A DNA stretch of 54,141 nucleotides from Ruminococcus sp. (GTDB lineage Bacteria > Bacillota > Clostridia > Oscillospirales > Acutalibacteraceae): contig JAFRDE010000047.1 of the NCBI GenBank assembly GCA_017403985.1, positions 1 through 54,141 of the forward strand, written 5' to 3'. The notes below the pieces were generated by a model. That model did no database searches. It was not told the DNA's origin and worked only from the letters and a program-made list of their open reading frames with translations. The translations under genes and the position numbers were made by a program. Shown here piece after piece: positions 43,873 through 52,600 of the stretch (its first letter is position 1; every line of letters begins with the position of its first letter).

Positions 43873-44151
43873 TGTAAGGTATATTAGTATCATGAAATAC
43901 TATGGGTTAATTGTAATCCACCGAGAGGTTTACAGTTTTCCGATGACGCATTCCGGTCGCTGCAAAGCGCGGCAGCAGGTATGATGCTTCCGTTGTTTCT
44001 GCTTTTGGGCGCGATTCGTCTTTAAAGTTGCAGCTATCGCAAAAACGCGGATGCTCCACTTCAGTTAATACGCGCTTGATGGTCTATCCCCGGTCTGAAT
44101 GGTCAGGGGGACTTTGGGCGCGATAAATAATCAATATTGGGGAGGAATACT
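43873..44151 (+). other. Long leader of giant 2, possible Lgt-like gene relic
   Basis: About 270 bases between the proposed transcription start and the gene, with no intact gene. One frame at about 43940-44024 reads SAAAGMMLPLFLLLGAIRL then stop, which resembles the last helix region of Lgt-like proteins (the part before the conserved Arg). Units 1 and 3 have a complete Lgt-like gene at this place. A CCCC/GGGG hairpin lies at about 44085-44112 and GGGCGCGAT occurs twice. No known riboswitch is recognised. Confidence 0.3.
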
Positions 44152-47100
44152 ATGTTAAAGAAATTCAGAAGAATAATCATTTCCCTTGTGCTCGTCGTTG
44201 CGCTGATCGTCCCGACGTTCAGCTTTGCTGTGAGCGCGGGGGAAGTATCGGTATCCTTTGAGCCACTCTATCTGGATTTTGATGGAGTCGAAGTGGAGTT
44301 GTCCGGTAATTATAAGACTGACAACGCTCAATCAGTGAACGAACCTGCGGTTTTGGTGCAATCAGGTGAAAACATCAGGATCACCGCGAACAGTTACTTA
44401 ACAAAGTTTGCCGGCGCTTATGATGTGTATGAGGCAGGTGTAACAACCGTTCATGTTGATTCGTTTTACGATGATTATATGCAGATCTCTTTTGAGTGTT
44501 CATGCATAGGTGACGGTTCCTTTGAAATCCTTTACGGTGACGAGATCGTCTATCCGATCGGTTCGCGATACTATCTCAGTGAAGAATTCGACATCGTCCT
44601 TACTACGGAACAGGCTAAGGATAAAAGTGTTGAATTAGTGTTGAGCAATATCGAAGCGGCTGAAGAAAATGGATATACTGTCACAGTTCAGGAGGCGGTA
44701 GGCGGTTCTGTAAAGTGCAACACAGAATATGCTCCGTATGAAGATGATTTAGTGAATACCGAGAGCCTCAAGCTTTCCGCAACTCCGAATAACGGTTATG
44801 TATTTGCCGGTTATCAATTCGCAGGCAGCGATACATTTTTTACGATCAATTCTGATTTCAGATTATGGCCGCATCAAGCTACGGAAATCGTACCGGTGTT
44901 TGTTCCGGATAATGTTCCTTCCTTTATGGTAGGCGGCGTTATTTCCGGTTATGCTTTGTGTTCTTCATTCAGCGCCGCGGTACAGTATGCTGCTGCGCAT
45001 CATTCTGAGATCATCATTCCTCTGGCAGATTTCGAGATCACCGAGAGTACTGCCATTCCTTCCGGTACGACTCTGCTGGTCCCGAACAGCTCTAAGCATG
45101 ACGTCTATACAGAAAAGCCCAATGTTGTTGAAACAAAGTCTGCCCACAGCAGATTCTTGAAGGCAACGATCAAGTCGGGCGCGACGCTTACCTTTGAAAA
45201 TGGCTCCGCGCTGAGTATTGCGGGTAATCTGTCTGCACCCAGCGGCGGCAAGCAGGCAGAAATCACCGGCGCATATGGTCAGCTGGTCGTTGAAGAAGGT
45301 GCTCAGGCAACCTTTAACACCGGTTCATCTCTGTACGCGTGGGGTTTTGTGACCGGAGCCGGTACGATCGAGTGTATGTCCGGCGTCACGGTTTACGAGT
45401 CCTTCCAGATCGAAGACTTTGCGGGAGGCAGCAATTCCCTTACTCTCGCTACGGCGGGCGTATTCCCGTTCAGCCAGTATTATATCCAGAACATTGAATG
45501 TACGCTGAAGATGAACGCCGGCGCTCAGGAGATCGTTTTCGGCGCATTAGACGCCGGCGGCGGCGTCTATGATACCTCTTTGGTCTTTATCGGCGGCGAC
45601 GGTGCGATGTTCAATGTTTCGGACGGCTACATTCTGAAGTATTATGACTATGACAATGATAAGCTCGTCTGTGAGATCTACGGCGAAGCTTCTCTTGACA
45701 ATATCAATGCCACCCTGCCGATCATGGGTGAAACCGATACCAGTATGTTCCAGATGCCGATCAACAACATCGGCGTCGAGCTGGCGGAGGGTAACCTGAC
45801 TATCAAACAGGATCTCTTACTCCTGCCTGATTCCTACGTTGTGACCAGCGAGGGTACGACAGTCGATATCCAAAGCGACGTTTTCCTGATCAGCGACGCT
45901 GACTGGGAAGGTCAGAACCGCGTTTATCCTGACGATAACTGTAAACCGCTTCCTTTCTCGGCGACAAGGTATGACGAGACCGGAAACGGCGCCAGCCCCC
46001 GCAGCAAAGACGGCGATATGGCGAACGCCAGCATGGAAATGAACGGTTCCATGACCATCACCGGTGAAGGCACGTTCAATATGACGGCTTCCGGCGCTGA
46101 CTTTACCGGTACCGGTGATATCACCAATACCAGCACCGTGCCGTCTACCACTTCAGCAGAAGTCAAACTGGTCAATTATAAAACTGAAGATAAAGTACTG
46201 ACTGAGGATGCCGACTCCGAATGTAACCGCTTTAAGGGCGAGGAGTATTATTACAACGAAGAATTTGACAGATGGACTTCCAGAAATGAAGTGACCGTTA
46301 CCTTTATGGGTAAGGATCCGGCTGACGCTTCCATCGAAGATACGCAGCTCAAGAGACTGGAGGCGGTTCCGTACGGTACGGCTACCGGCGTTACCGATTC
46401 GTTTACCAAGTCGTATTATTATGACGGTACCAGAGTTTATCTGTTCCAGGGATGGAAGGACAGCGTAAACAATAAAGTATATGGCTCGGATGCTGATAAC
46501 ATCCGGTATGCGTTTGATGACCTCACGACCTATACGGCGGATTACTTAATCTACAGGAACCGATATGCCGTTTATGTCTACGATCGCAACGGGGCTCAGC
46601 TTCATTATAAATCAAATCAGGCATATAACGTAAAGGTGGGATATACGACTATTCCGGCGGACTATACTGACGAAACAGGAAGTTATGTATTTGCCGGCTG
46701 GACAAGCAGCGTTGACGGTCAACTCTATACTGATTTCCCCGAAGAGCTGGATCCTACGACGGTGATCGATATTACCGATTCCGTTATTGCCGGTAACAGT
46801 AACTATACTGCTACGGTGACCTACACCGCGACCTATCGTAAGGCCGACGACTATACCATTACATGGAAGAATGGCGATACGGTTCTGGAAACCGATTTTG
46901 TAGCGGCAGGTTCTACCCCCACCTATGACGGTACCCCGACTAAGGCGAGCGCGAACGGCAAGTCTTATGAATTCTTAGGCTGGAGCACTGACGGCACAAC
47001 AGTTCTGGATCCGATCCCCGCAGCAACCGAAAACGCGACCTACACCGCTGTCTACCGTGAGCATGATATCTTCAAGCATTCTCTGAGCCTGAACGGCTCC

Positions 47101-47973
47101 ATTGACGCGAATTTCTACGTCGATCTTCCCGACGGCTATGAGGCGAGCGGCGTTACCGCTTACTTCTCATGGGGTCACAAGTATATAGCAACGAATCAGT
47201 ATGAGGAGAATGTCCCCAACACTAAGTCCGTAACGGCGAGCGGCACGAAGACGTTCGACGGCAAGGAATATGCCGAGTTTACGCTTCCGCTGCCGGCAAA
47301 GGAGCTTAACGATGTTATTTCCGTCACCTTCAGATCCGGCAAGAACATCATCGCGACCGAGACCTACAAGGGAACTGATTACGCGTATCAGCTGCTTGAT
47401 ATGAGTGACGATCAGATCGCTCCGCTCTTGAAGACCGGTCAGACTGTCGCAGATCTCAAAGAGCTTGTCCGCACGATGCTGGTCTACGCCGCCAAGGCTC
47501 AGGTGAACTTCAACTACAACACCGAGAATCTCGCGACCTATGGTTTGGATGATACTTCCATTGACGAAGTCAATTCCGATGACCTTGTCTCGAATGATTT
47601 AGCTGGTATTCCTGCCGGTCTTGAATATTATGGTTCTTCTCTGAACCTCGGCTCCAAGACTGCTTATGACCTCTGCTTCCTCAACCAGAACAAGACTGCC
47701 CTTACGACTTCCGCGACTTACGCTAACAGTGAAGACACAGTCAGGACTAGTGTCAGAAGCAACGATATCGCTTATGTTGTCAGGCTCGAGGATCTGCCTG
47801 CCGCTAAGGTCACAGAGACGATCTCGCTGAATATCAACGGATCGACCGTTACCGTGAACGTCGGCGAATATATCAAAACTGTTATGGATTATTATCAATC
47901 CGGCGATGCTCTGTATGATACCGTTACGGCGCTGTACGCCTATAACCAGAGTGCAAAAGCATTCTTCAGCTAA
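44152..47973 (+). CDS. Giant secreted InlB-repeat protein 2
   Basis: A 1273-residue exported protein. Signal peptide about 1-29 (RRIIISLVLVVALIVPTFSF, then VSAG). An N-terminal part (30-260) with a GYVFAGYQFAGSD segment leads into the shared domain (about 262-600: [40 protein letters not shown]). Three InlB-like repeats of different types follow (about 715-970: FQGWKDS, FAGWTSS, FLGWSTDG). Residues 974-1273 are the C-terminal domain shared with giant 1 (KHSLSLNGSIDANFY, VRTMLVYAAKAQVNFNYNTE, ending LYAYNQSAKAFF). No cell-wall anchor. Closely similar to giant 3, so the two arose by tandem duplication. GGGGAGG precedes the ATG at 44152. Confidence 0.85.
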   Translation: MLKKFRRIIISLVLVVALIVPTFSFAVSAGEVSVSFEPLYLDFDGVEVELSGNYKTDNAQSVNEPAVLVQSGENIRITANSYLTKFAGAYDVYEAGVTTVHVDSFYDDYMQISFECSCIGDGSFEILYGDEIVYPIGSRYYLSEEFDIVLTTEQAKDKSVELVLSNIEAAEENGYTVTVQEAVGGSVKCNTEYAPYEDDLVNTESLKLSATPNNGYVFAGYQFAGSDTFFTINSDFRLWPHQATEIVPVFVPDNVPSFMVGGVISGYALCSSFSAAVQYAAAHHSEIIIPLADFEITESTAIPSGTTLLVPNSSKHDVYTEKPNVVETKSAHSRFLKATIKSGATLTFENGSALSIAGNLSAPSGGKQAEITGAYGQLVVEEGAQATFNTGSSLYAWGFVTGAGTIECMSGVTVYESFQIEDFAGGSNSLTLATAGVFPFSQYYIQNIECTLKMNAGAQEIVFGALDAGGGVYDTSLVFIGGDGAMFNVSDGYILKYYDYDNDKLVCEIYGEASLDNINATLPIMGETDTSMFQMPINNIGVELAEGNLTIKQDLLLLPDSYVVTSEGTTVDIQSDVFLISDADWEGQNRVYPDDNCKPLPFSATRYDETGNGASPRSKDGDMANASMEMNGSMTITGEGTFNMTASGADFTGTGDITNTSTVPSTTSAEVKLVNYKTEDKVLTEDADSECNRFKGEEYYYNEEFDRWTSRNEVTVTFMGKDPADASIEDTQLKRLEAVPYGTATGVTDSFTKSYYYDGTRVYLFQGWKDSVNNKVYGSDADNIRYAFDDLTTYTADYLIYRNRYAVYVYDRNGAQLHYKSNQAYNVKVGYTTIPADYTDETGSYVFAGWTSSVDGQLYTDFPEELDPTTVIDITDSVIAGNSNYTATVTYTATYRKADDYTITWKNGDTVLETDFVAAGSTPTYDGTPTKASANGKSYEFLGWSTDGTTVLDPIPAATENATYTAVYREHDIFKHSLSLNGSIDANFYVDLPDGYEASGVTAYFSWGHKYIATNQYEENVPNTKSVTASGTKTFDGKEYAEFTLPLPAKELNDVISVTFRSGKNIIATETYKGTDYAYQLLDMSDDQIAPLLKTGQTVADLKELVRTMLVYAAKAQVNFNYNTENLATYGLDDTSIDEVNSDDLVSNDLAGIPAGLEYYGSSLNLGSKTAYDLCFLNQNKTALTTSATYANSEDTVRTSVRSNDIAYVVRLEDLPAAKVTETISLNINGSTVTVNVGEYIKTVMDYYQSGDALYDTVTALYAYNQSAKAFFS

Positions 47974-47982
47974 GGAGGACAA

Positions 47983-48138
47983 ATGATGAAAGAACAGTAT
48001 CTTAACAAGGAAACTTATGAGAGAACCGCGCTTGAGATCACCGTATTCTCCAAAGAAGACGTTATCGTGACCTCCGGTGAATCCGGTCTGTTCAAATTCC
48101 TCTTTGGTGATAACGACACCATGTTCCCGAACAGATAA
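47983..48138 (+). CDS. Small DVIVTSG protein 2
   Basis: A 51-residue protein too short for usual gene calling. Start ATGATG at 47983 follows AAGGAGGAC just after the giant 2 stop. KEQYLNKETYERTALEITVF and SKEDVIVTSG match the protein at 43358 along their first halves; the tail ESGLFKFLFGDNDTMFPNR is unrelated. The stop overlaps the dockerin gene start as TAATG, so the dockerin is translated by coupling from this gene. No export signal. Presence of the same small gene behind two giant genes argues for a real and linked function. Confidence 0.75.
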   Translation: MMKEQYLNKETYERTALEITVFSKEDVIVTSGESGLFKFLFGDNDTMFPNR

Positions 48139-48506
48139 TGAAAAATACTCTTCGCTGTATGGTCTGCGTTATGATGACAGCGGCCGTGTGTCTGTCGCTT
48201 TGCCTGTCCGCCGCCTGCCTCTCCTATATCTATATAAGAGGCGACGCTGACGGCGACGGCGATATCACCTCGATCGATGTGACGGTGGCACAGCGTGTGA
48301 TCGTGGGTATCGTTACCGATCCCGACGGCGCGATTGCAAGACGCAGCGATGTGACCGGCGACGGCTTAGCGTTGCCGGACGCGACGGCGATACAGCGATA
48401 TCTCGCCGGTTTTACGGATCCGTATCAGATCGGACAGCCGGCGTCAGAGAACCCTACGGTGAATCCCGCCTTCCCGACGGAAGAAAACCAGCTGCCGGTT
48501 CTCTAA
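48138..48506 (+). CDS. Minimal secreted type I dockerin protein
   Basis: A 122-residue protein made of a Cys-rich hydrophobic signal region (1-30, CMVCVMMTAAVCLSLCLSAA), one type I dockerin (about 34-92) and a Pro-rich tail. The first calcium loop DADGDGDITSID is canonical. The second, DVTGDGLALPD, is one residue short and has Thr at position 3, so it may bind calcium poorly. No enzyme or binding module is fused. Dockerins plug into cohesins on scaffoldins; here the partner could be the cell surface or the giant proteins' complex. The SAAC at 24-27 is a weak lipobox. It ends the giant 2 operon. Confidence 0.8.
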   Translation: MKNTLRCMVCVMMTAAVCLSLCLSAACLSYIYIRGDADGDGDITSIDVTVAQRVIVGIVTDPDGAIARRSDVTGDGLALPDATAIQRYLAGFTDPYQIGQPASENPTVNPAFPTEENQLPVL

Positions 48507-48529
48507 ACCGAATACTTTATGCACCCTAA

Positions 48530-48562
48530 GGGCTGCTGCGCATCGCGCGGCAGCCCTTTTCA
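48530..48562 (+). terminator. Terminator of unit 2
   Basis: AGGGCTGCTGCGC pairs with GCGCGGCAGCCCT and is followed by TTTT. Confidence 0.8.
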
Positions 48563-48730
48563 TGAGTCGAAAGGGCTGCAAAGCCCTCCTTTGAAGAACT
48601 TTCCTCTGACAAAAGCGCAGCTGAAAACGATTGATTTCTTTAGCTTTTTTGTTATTATTGAACAAGTCTTAATATACGGTATTAGATAGGATTAACAAAT
48701 ATACATCTGTTTTTTTGGAGTATTCATATA

Positions 48731-48759
48731 TTGAAATGAATATTCCTTTGTGGTATCCT
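48731..48759 (+). promoter_or_regulatory. Promoter of giant-protein unit 3 (shared architecture)
   Basis: TTGAAA (48731-48736), 17-base spacer ending TGG, TATCCT (48754-48759). Third instance of the layout seen at 33001 and 43844; it also shows that codons upstream of about 48767 are not translated from this transcript. The rest of the gene-free stretch 48507-48860 holds only the terminator and AT-rich sequence. Confidence 0.55.
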
Positions 48760-48860
48760 TATTATGTTATAGTGTAAAACTGGGTTTGTTATACCTGATT
48801 TGTCATCTGCGATGTGATTTTGGCAACTGTAATTATTATCAAATTAAGGAATGGTTGACA

Positions 48861-49559
48861 TTGCTTTCGTTTATTATACATTATAATCTGTATATCATCC
48901 TTGCGATCGCGACGATTGTATCCTTTGTCTGGCTGACTCACTTCAAAGAGAATCTGCGGATTAAGTGGTACGCGGCGCTGATCATGGCGATATTGCATAC
49001 GGCGATCGGCGTTGTGTGCGTCAAGCTCTTTGCAGTATTTGAGGGTTTGATCGGCCCCGGTGAAACCGGCAATCTCAGCCTGTACGGCGGCGTGTTTTTG
49101 ATGCCGGTATTCTATTTCCTCGGCGCGAAGATCTTTAAGCGCGACGTGAAGATGGTGTTCGATGTTTTCAGCTTTCCGCTGATCTTCACGCTGTTCTGTT
49201 CGCGGTTCAACTGCCTGATCAACGGCTGTTGTATCGGACAGATCATTCCCGGCACCGAGGTGCGGTGGCCGACGCGTGAGGCGGAGCTGGTATTTTATGC
49301 GGTTCTTCTGATCATTCTCGACCGTAAGGTAGCGAAAAAGAGATTTGACGGTACCGTATATCCCATTTATATGCTGTCCTACGGCATATTCCGATTTATC
49401 ATCGAATGGTTCAGAGAGAGCGAGCACATGTTCGGTGTGATCCATATCTCTCATATCTGGTCGGTACTCAGCGCGGCGATCGGTCTGGCGTTCCTGGTGT
49501 ATTTGAATAAGGATCGGAAAAAATCCAAAAAGAAATCTGCAATGAAGCGGAATACGTGA
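48861..49559 (+). CDS. Lgt-family membrane protein with Gly-Cys-Cys motif (B)
   Basis: A 232-residue membrane protein with about seven helices. SLYGGVF near 80 matches the Lgt [HY]-G-G segment. The core motif reads RFNCLINGCCIG: the catalytic Arg is kept but Asn and Glu of Lgt are Cys. SYGIFRFIIEWFRE holds the second Arg, and HISHIW the last helix. It is diverged from copy A but has the same Cys changes. Start is uncertain: TTG 48861 is well spaced from AAGGA, TTG 48855 is possible, and the GTG at 48750 lies upstream of the promoter. It lies 52 bases before giant 3. Confidence 0.75.
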   Translation: MLSFIIHYNLYIILAIATIVSFVWLTHFKENLRIKWYAALIMAILHTAIGVVCVKLFAVFEGLIGPGETGNLSLYGGVFLMPVFYFLGAKIFKRDVKMVFDVFSFPLIFTLFCSRFNCLINGCCIGQIIPGTEVRWPTREAELVFYAVLLIILDRKVAKKRFDGTVYPIYMLSYGIFRFIIEWFRESEHMFGVIHISHIWSVLSAAIGLAFLVYLNKDRKKSKKKSAMKRNT

Positions 49560-49611
49560 TCGTATATAATTGTTAGTTGTTATATAAATAAACATTAGGG
49601 GAGGAAAACCT

Positions 49612-52600
49612 ATGTTAAAGCAATTCAGAAGACAGATCATCTCTATCGTGCTCGTTTGCGCGTTGGTTGTGTCTATGTTCAGCATAGCTGCCGGTGCGCT
49701 GAAAACCGAGGTTACCTTTGAGGAGATCGAGCTGGATTACGACGAAGGCGTCGTGTTGATGTCCGGCTCCACGATCGACGATGATGATGCCGAAACACCT
49801 GCCGAGCTGACCTATAACGAGGATGAAAACACGGTCACCATCAGTGCCAACAGCTACGGTGAAAACTGCGGTTCATCCATCGCTTACAGCGCCGGTACAA
49901 CAACGGTCCATGTGCAGGTCCTCGAGCCTGTACAGATATCGTTTGCGTATTCTTACACCGGCGGCGGTACTGTCGTTGTAAGTAAAAACGCTGACGGGAC
50001 AGGGGAGATCGCTCCGATAGGCTCCCATTATTACACCGGTCTTGATGATTTTTATATCATTATCACCACCGTAAAGGGTCAAGACTACAGAACCGAATTA
50101 GTACTCAGCGAGATCACACTGACCGATGAAAAAGAGTTTGAGGTCAATGTTCAGGGTGCTGAGGGCGGTACTGTAAAGATCAATGACGGAGCAAGTGTTT
50201 CTGACGGCGATTCCTCCGAAAATGATGTCTTTAATACCGAAACGATCACCTTCTCCGCGACACCGGCAGCCGGTTATGTCTTTGCGGGCTACTACTTAGG
50301 CGATAGTGATCTGGCTTTCACCGATGATCCCGACTTTACATTTACGCCTTACGGCAATGTGACCGTTAAGCCGAAATTCGTATCCACCGCTACTCCTTCA
50401 TTCTTGGTAGGCGGTGTTTCAAGCGGTTATGCTTTGCGTACTTCGTTCAGCGATGCGGTACAGTATGCTGCCGACAACAGTTCAGAGATCATCATCCCTC
50501 TGACGAGCTTTGAGATCAGCAGTTCCGCAACGATCCCGCCCGGTACGACTTTGTTGATCCCCAACAGCAACAAGCATAATGTATATACGTTAAAGCCGAA
50601 TGTTGTCACTGCTAAATCTGCCCACAGCGCGTTTTTGAAGGCGACAGTCAAGTCGGGCGCGACACTCACTTTCGCCGAAGGCGCTTCCCTTGCGATCGCG
50701 GGTAATTTGTATTCCCCGGGCGGCGGCAAACAGGCTGAGGTCACCGGCGCTTACGGTCAGCTGATCGTTGAGTCCGGCGCTCAGGTCACGCTTAACGAGG
50801 GCTGCTCCCTGTACGCATGGGGCTTCGCGACAGGCGGCGGTATGATCGAATGTATGAACGGTGTGACCGTTTACGAGTCTTTCGTGATCGAAGACTTCGC
50901 GGGCGGCAGCATTTCCGCTAATATTGCCGGCAGTGTGTTCCCGTTCAGCCAGTATTATATCCAGAACGTTGAATGTAAGCTGAAGTTAAACGCGGGCGCT
51001 GAAGAAGTCGTTTTCGGCGCGCTGGACGCAGCGGGCGCTACCTATGACTGCTCGCTGGTCTTTATCGGCGGCGCCGGATCAATGTTCAATATCGCGGATG
51101 GATATATCCTGAAATACTATGACTTTGCCCAGGACAAGCTGATCTGTGAGATCCACGGTGACGCTTCTATCGATACGATCATGGCGAACCTGCCGTACTT
51201 GGGTGCAACCAACACCGAAAGATTCCAGATGCCGATCAATAATATCGGCGTAGAACTGGCTGAAGGAAGTAACCTTACGATTCGTCAGGATTTGCAGCTT
51301 CTTCCTGATTCCTATGTTATCGTTGACGAAGGCGCGACAGTGGATATCCAGAGCGACGTCTTCCTGATCAGCGATGAGGACTGGGAAGGACAGAACCGCG
51401 TCTATCCTAACATCAACCGCAGACCGCTTCCTTTCTCGGCTACCAGATATGACGAGACCGGAAACGGCGCCAGCCCCAGAAGCACAAAGGGCGACATGGC
51501 TAATGCCAGTATGGTATTGAATGGTGATATGACCATCAGCGGTACCGGTACGTTCAATATGACGGCTTCCGGCGCTGACTTCAGCGGTACCGGTACGGTT
51601 ACCAATACCAGTACTGTCAAACCCAATGCTCTGGCTTCTATCAAGCTGATCGACTTTTCTGACTCCGAGAGCAGAGTTCAGACTGAAGTTGCCGATTCCG
51701 AGTGTAACCGCTTCAAGGGTGAGGAGTATTACTATAACGCGGAATATGACAGATGGACTTCCAGAGATACTGTTTCTGTTGTTTTCAAGGGTAAGGATCC
51801 CGCGACGACTTCAACAACTAATGTGAACCTTGTTCAGCTGAACAGTGTTCCCTATGGTACCGCAACCGGCGTTACCGATGATACTACCAGACCATATTAT
51901 TACCAGTCTTCTTATGCATACCTCTTCCAAGGCTGGCAGGACGGTACCGATAAACGGATCTACGCGACAGACGCGGAGAATATCCAGCACGCGTTTGACG
52001 ACGAGACGACCTATACCGCTCAGTATTATCGCTTCAAGAATCAGTACACCGTTAGTTTTGTCGATCACGACGGAACGGTTCTCGCTACGATTGCAAGTCA
52101 GAAGTATAATGAAGCGACAACCTTCTCCGGAACAACTCCTACCGGCTACAGCGACGGAACAAATAATTATGTTTTTGTAGGCTGGCAGAGCAGCGCTGAC
52201 GGTTCGGTCTATACCGAGCTGCCCGCCGCGGTTGATCCAAGAACCGTGATCGACATCAGTGATCCTGCTATTGTCGCCGATAACAAAAACTATATCGGCA
52301 CAGTTACTTATACCGCTGCATATAGAACCGAAAGAAACTATACGATCAAATTCCTCGCTGACGAGTTTGAAGAACATGTTCTGCAGACCAGCGAATTAGC
52401 TTACGGCGAGACCCCGGTTTACACCGGCGAGACTCCGACCAAGGAAGCGACCGCTGAGCACTCTTATACCTTTGCGGGTTGGAGCACAGACGGAGAGACG
52501 ATCCTCGATCCGCTGCCTCCTGTGACCGATGACGCTACCTACCGCCCGGTGTTCACTACCACAACCAACTCCTATACCATCACATGGAATAACTGGGACG

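Noticed and set aside
43873-44151. Riboswitch in the leader of giant 2
   Set aside because: Long and partly structured, but no consensus of cyclic-di-GMP, cobalamin, T-box or other known classes could be matched by eye.
48750-48860. Longer N-terminus for the second Lgt-like protein from GTG 48750
   Set aside because: The proposed promoter -10 lies at 48754-48759, so these codons would not be in the transcript, and they lack similarity to the family.
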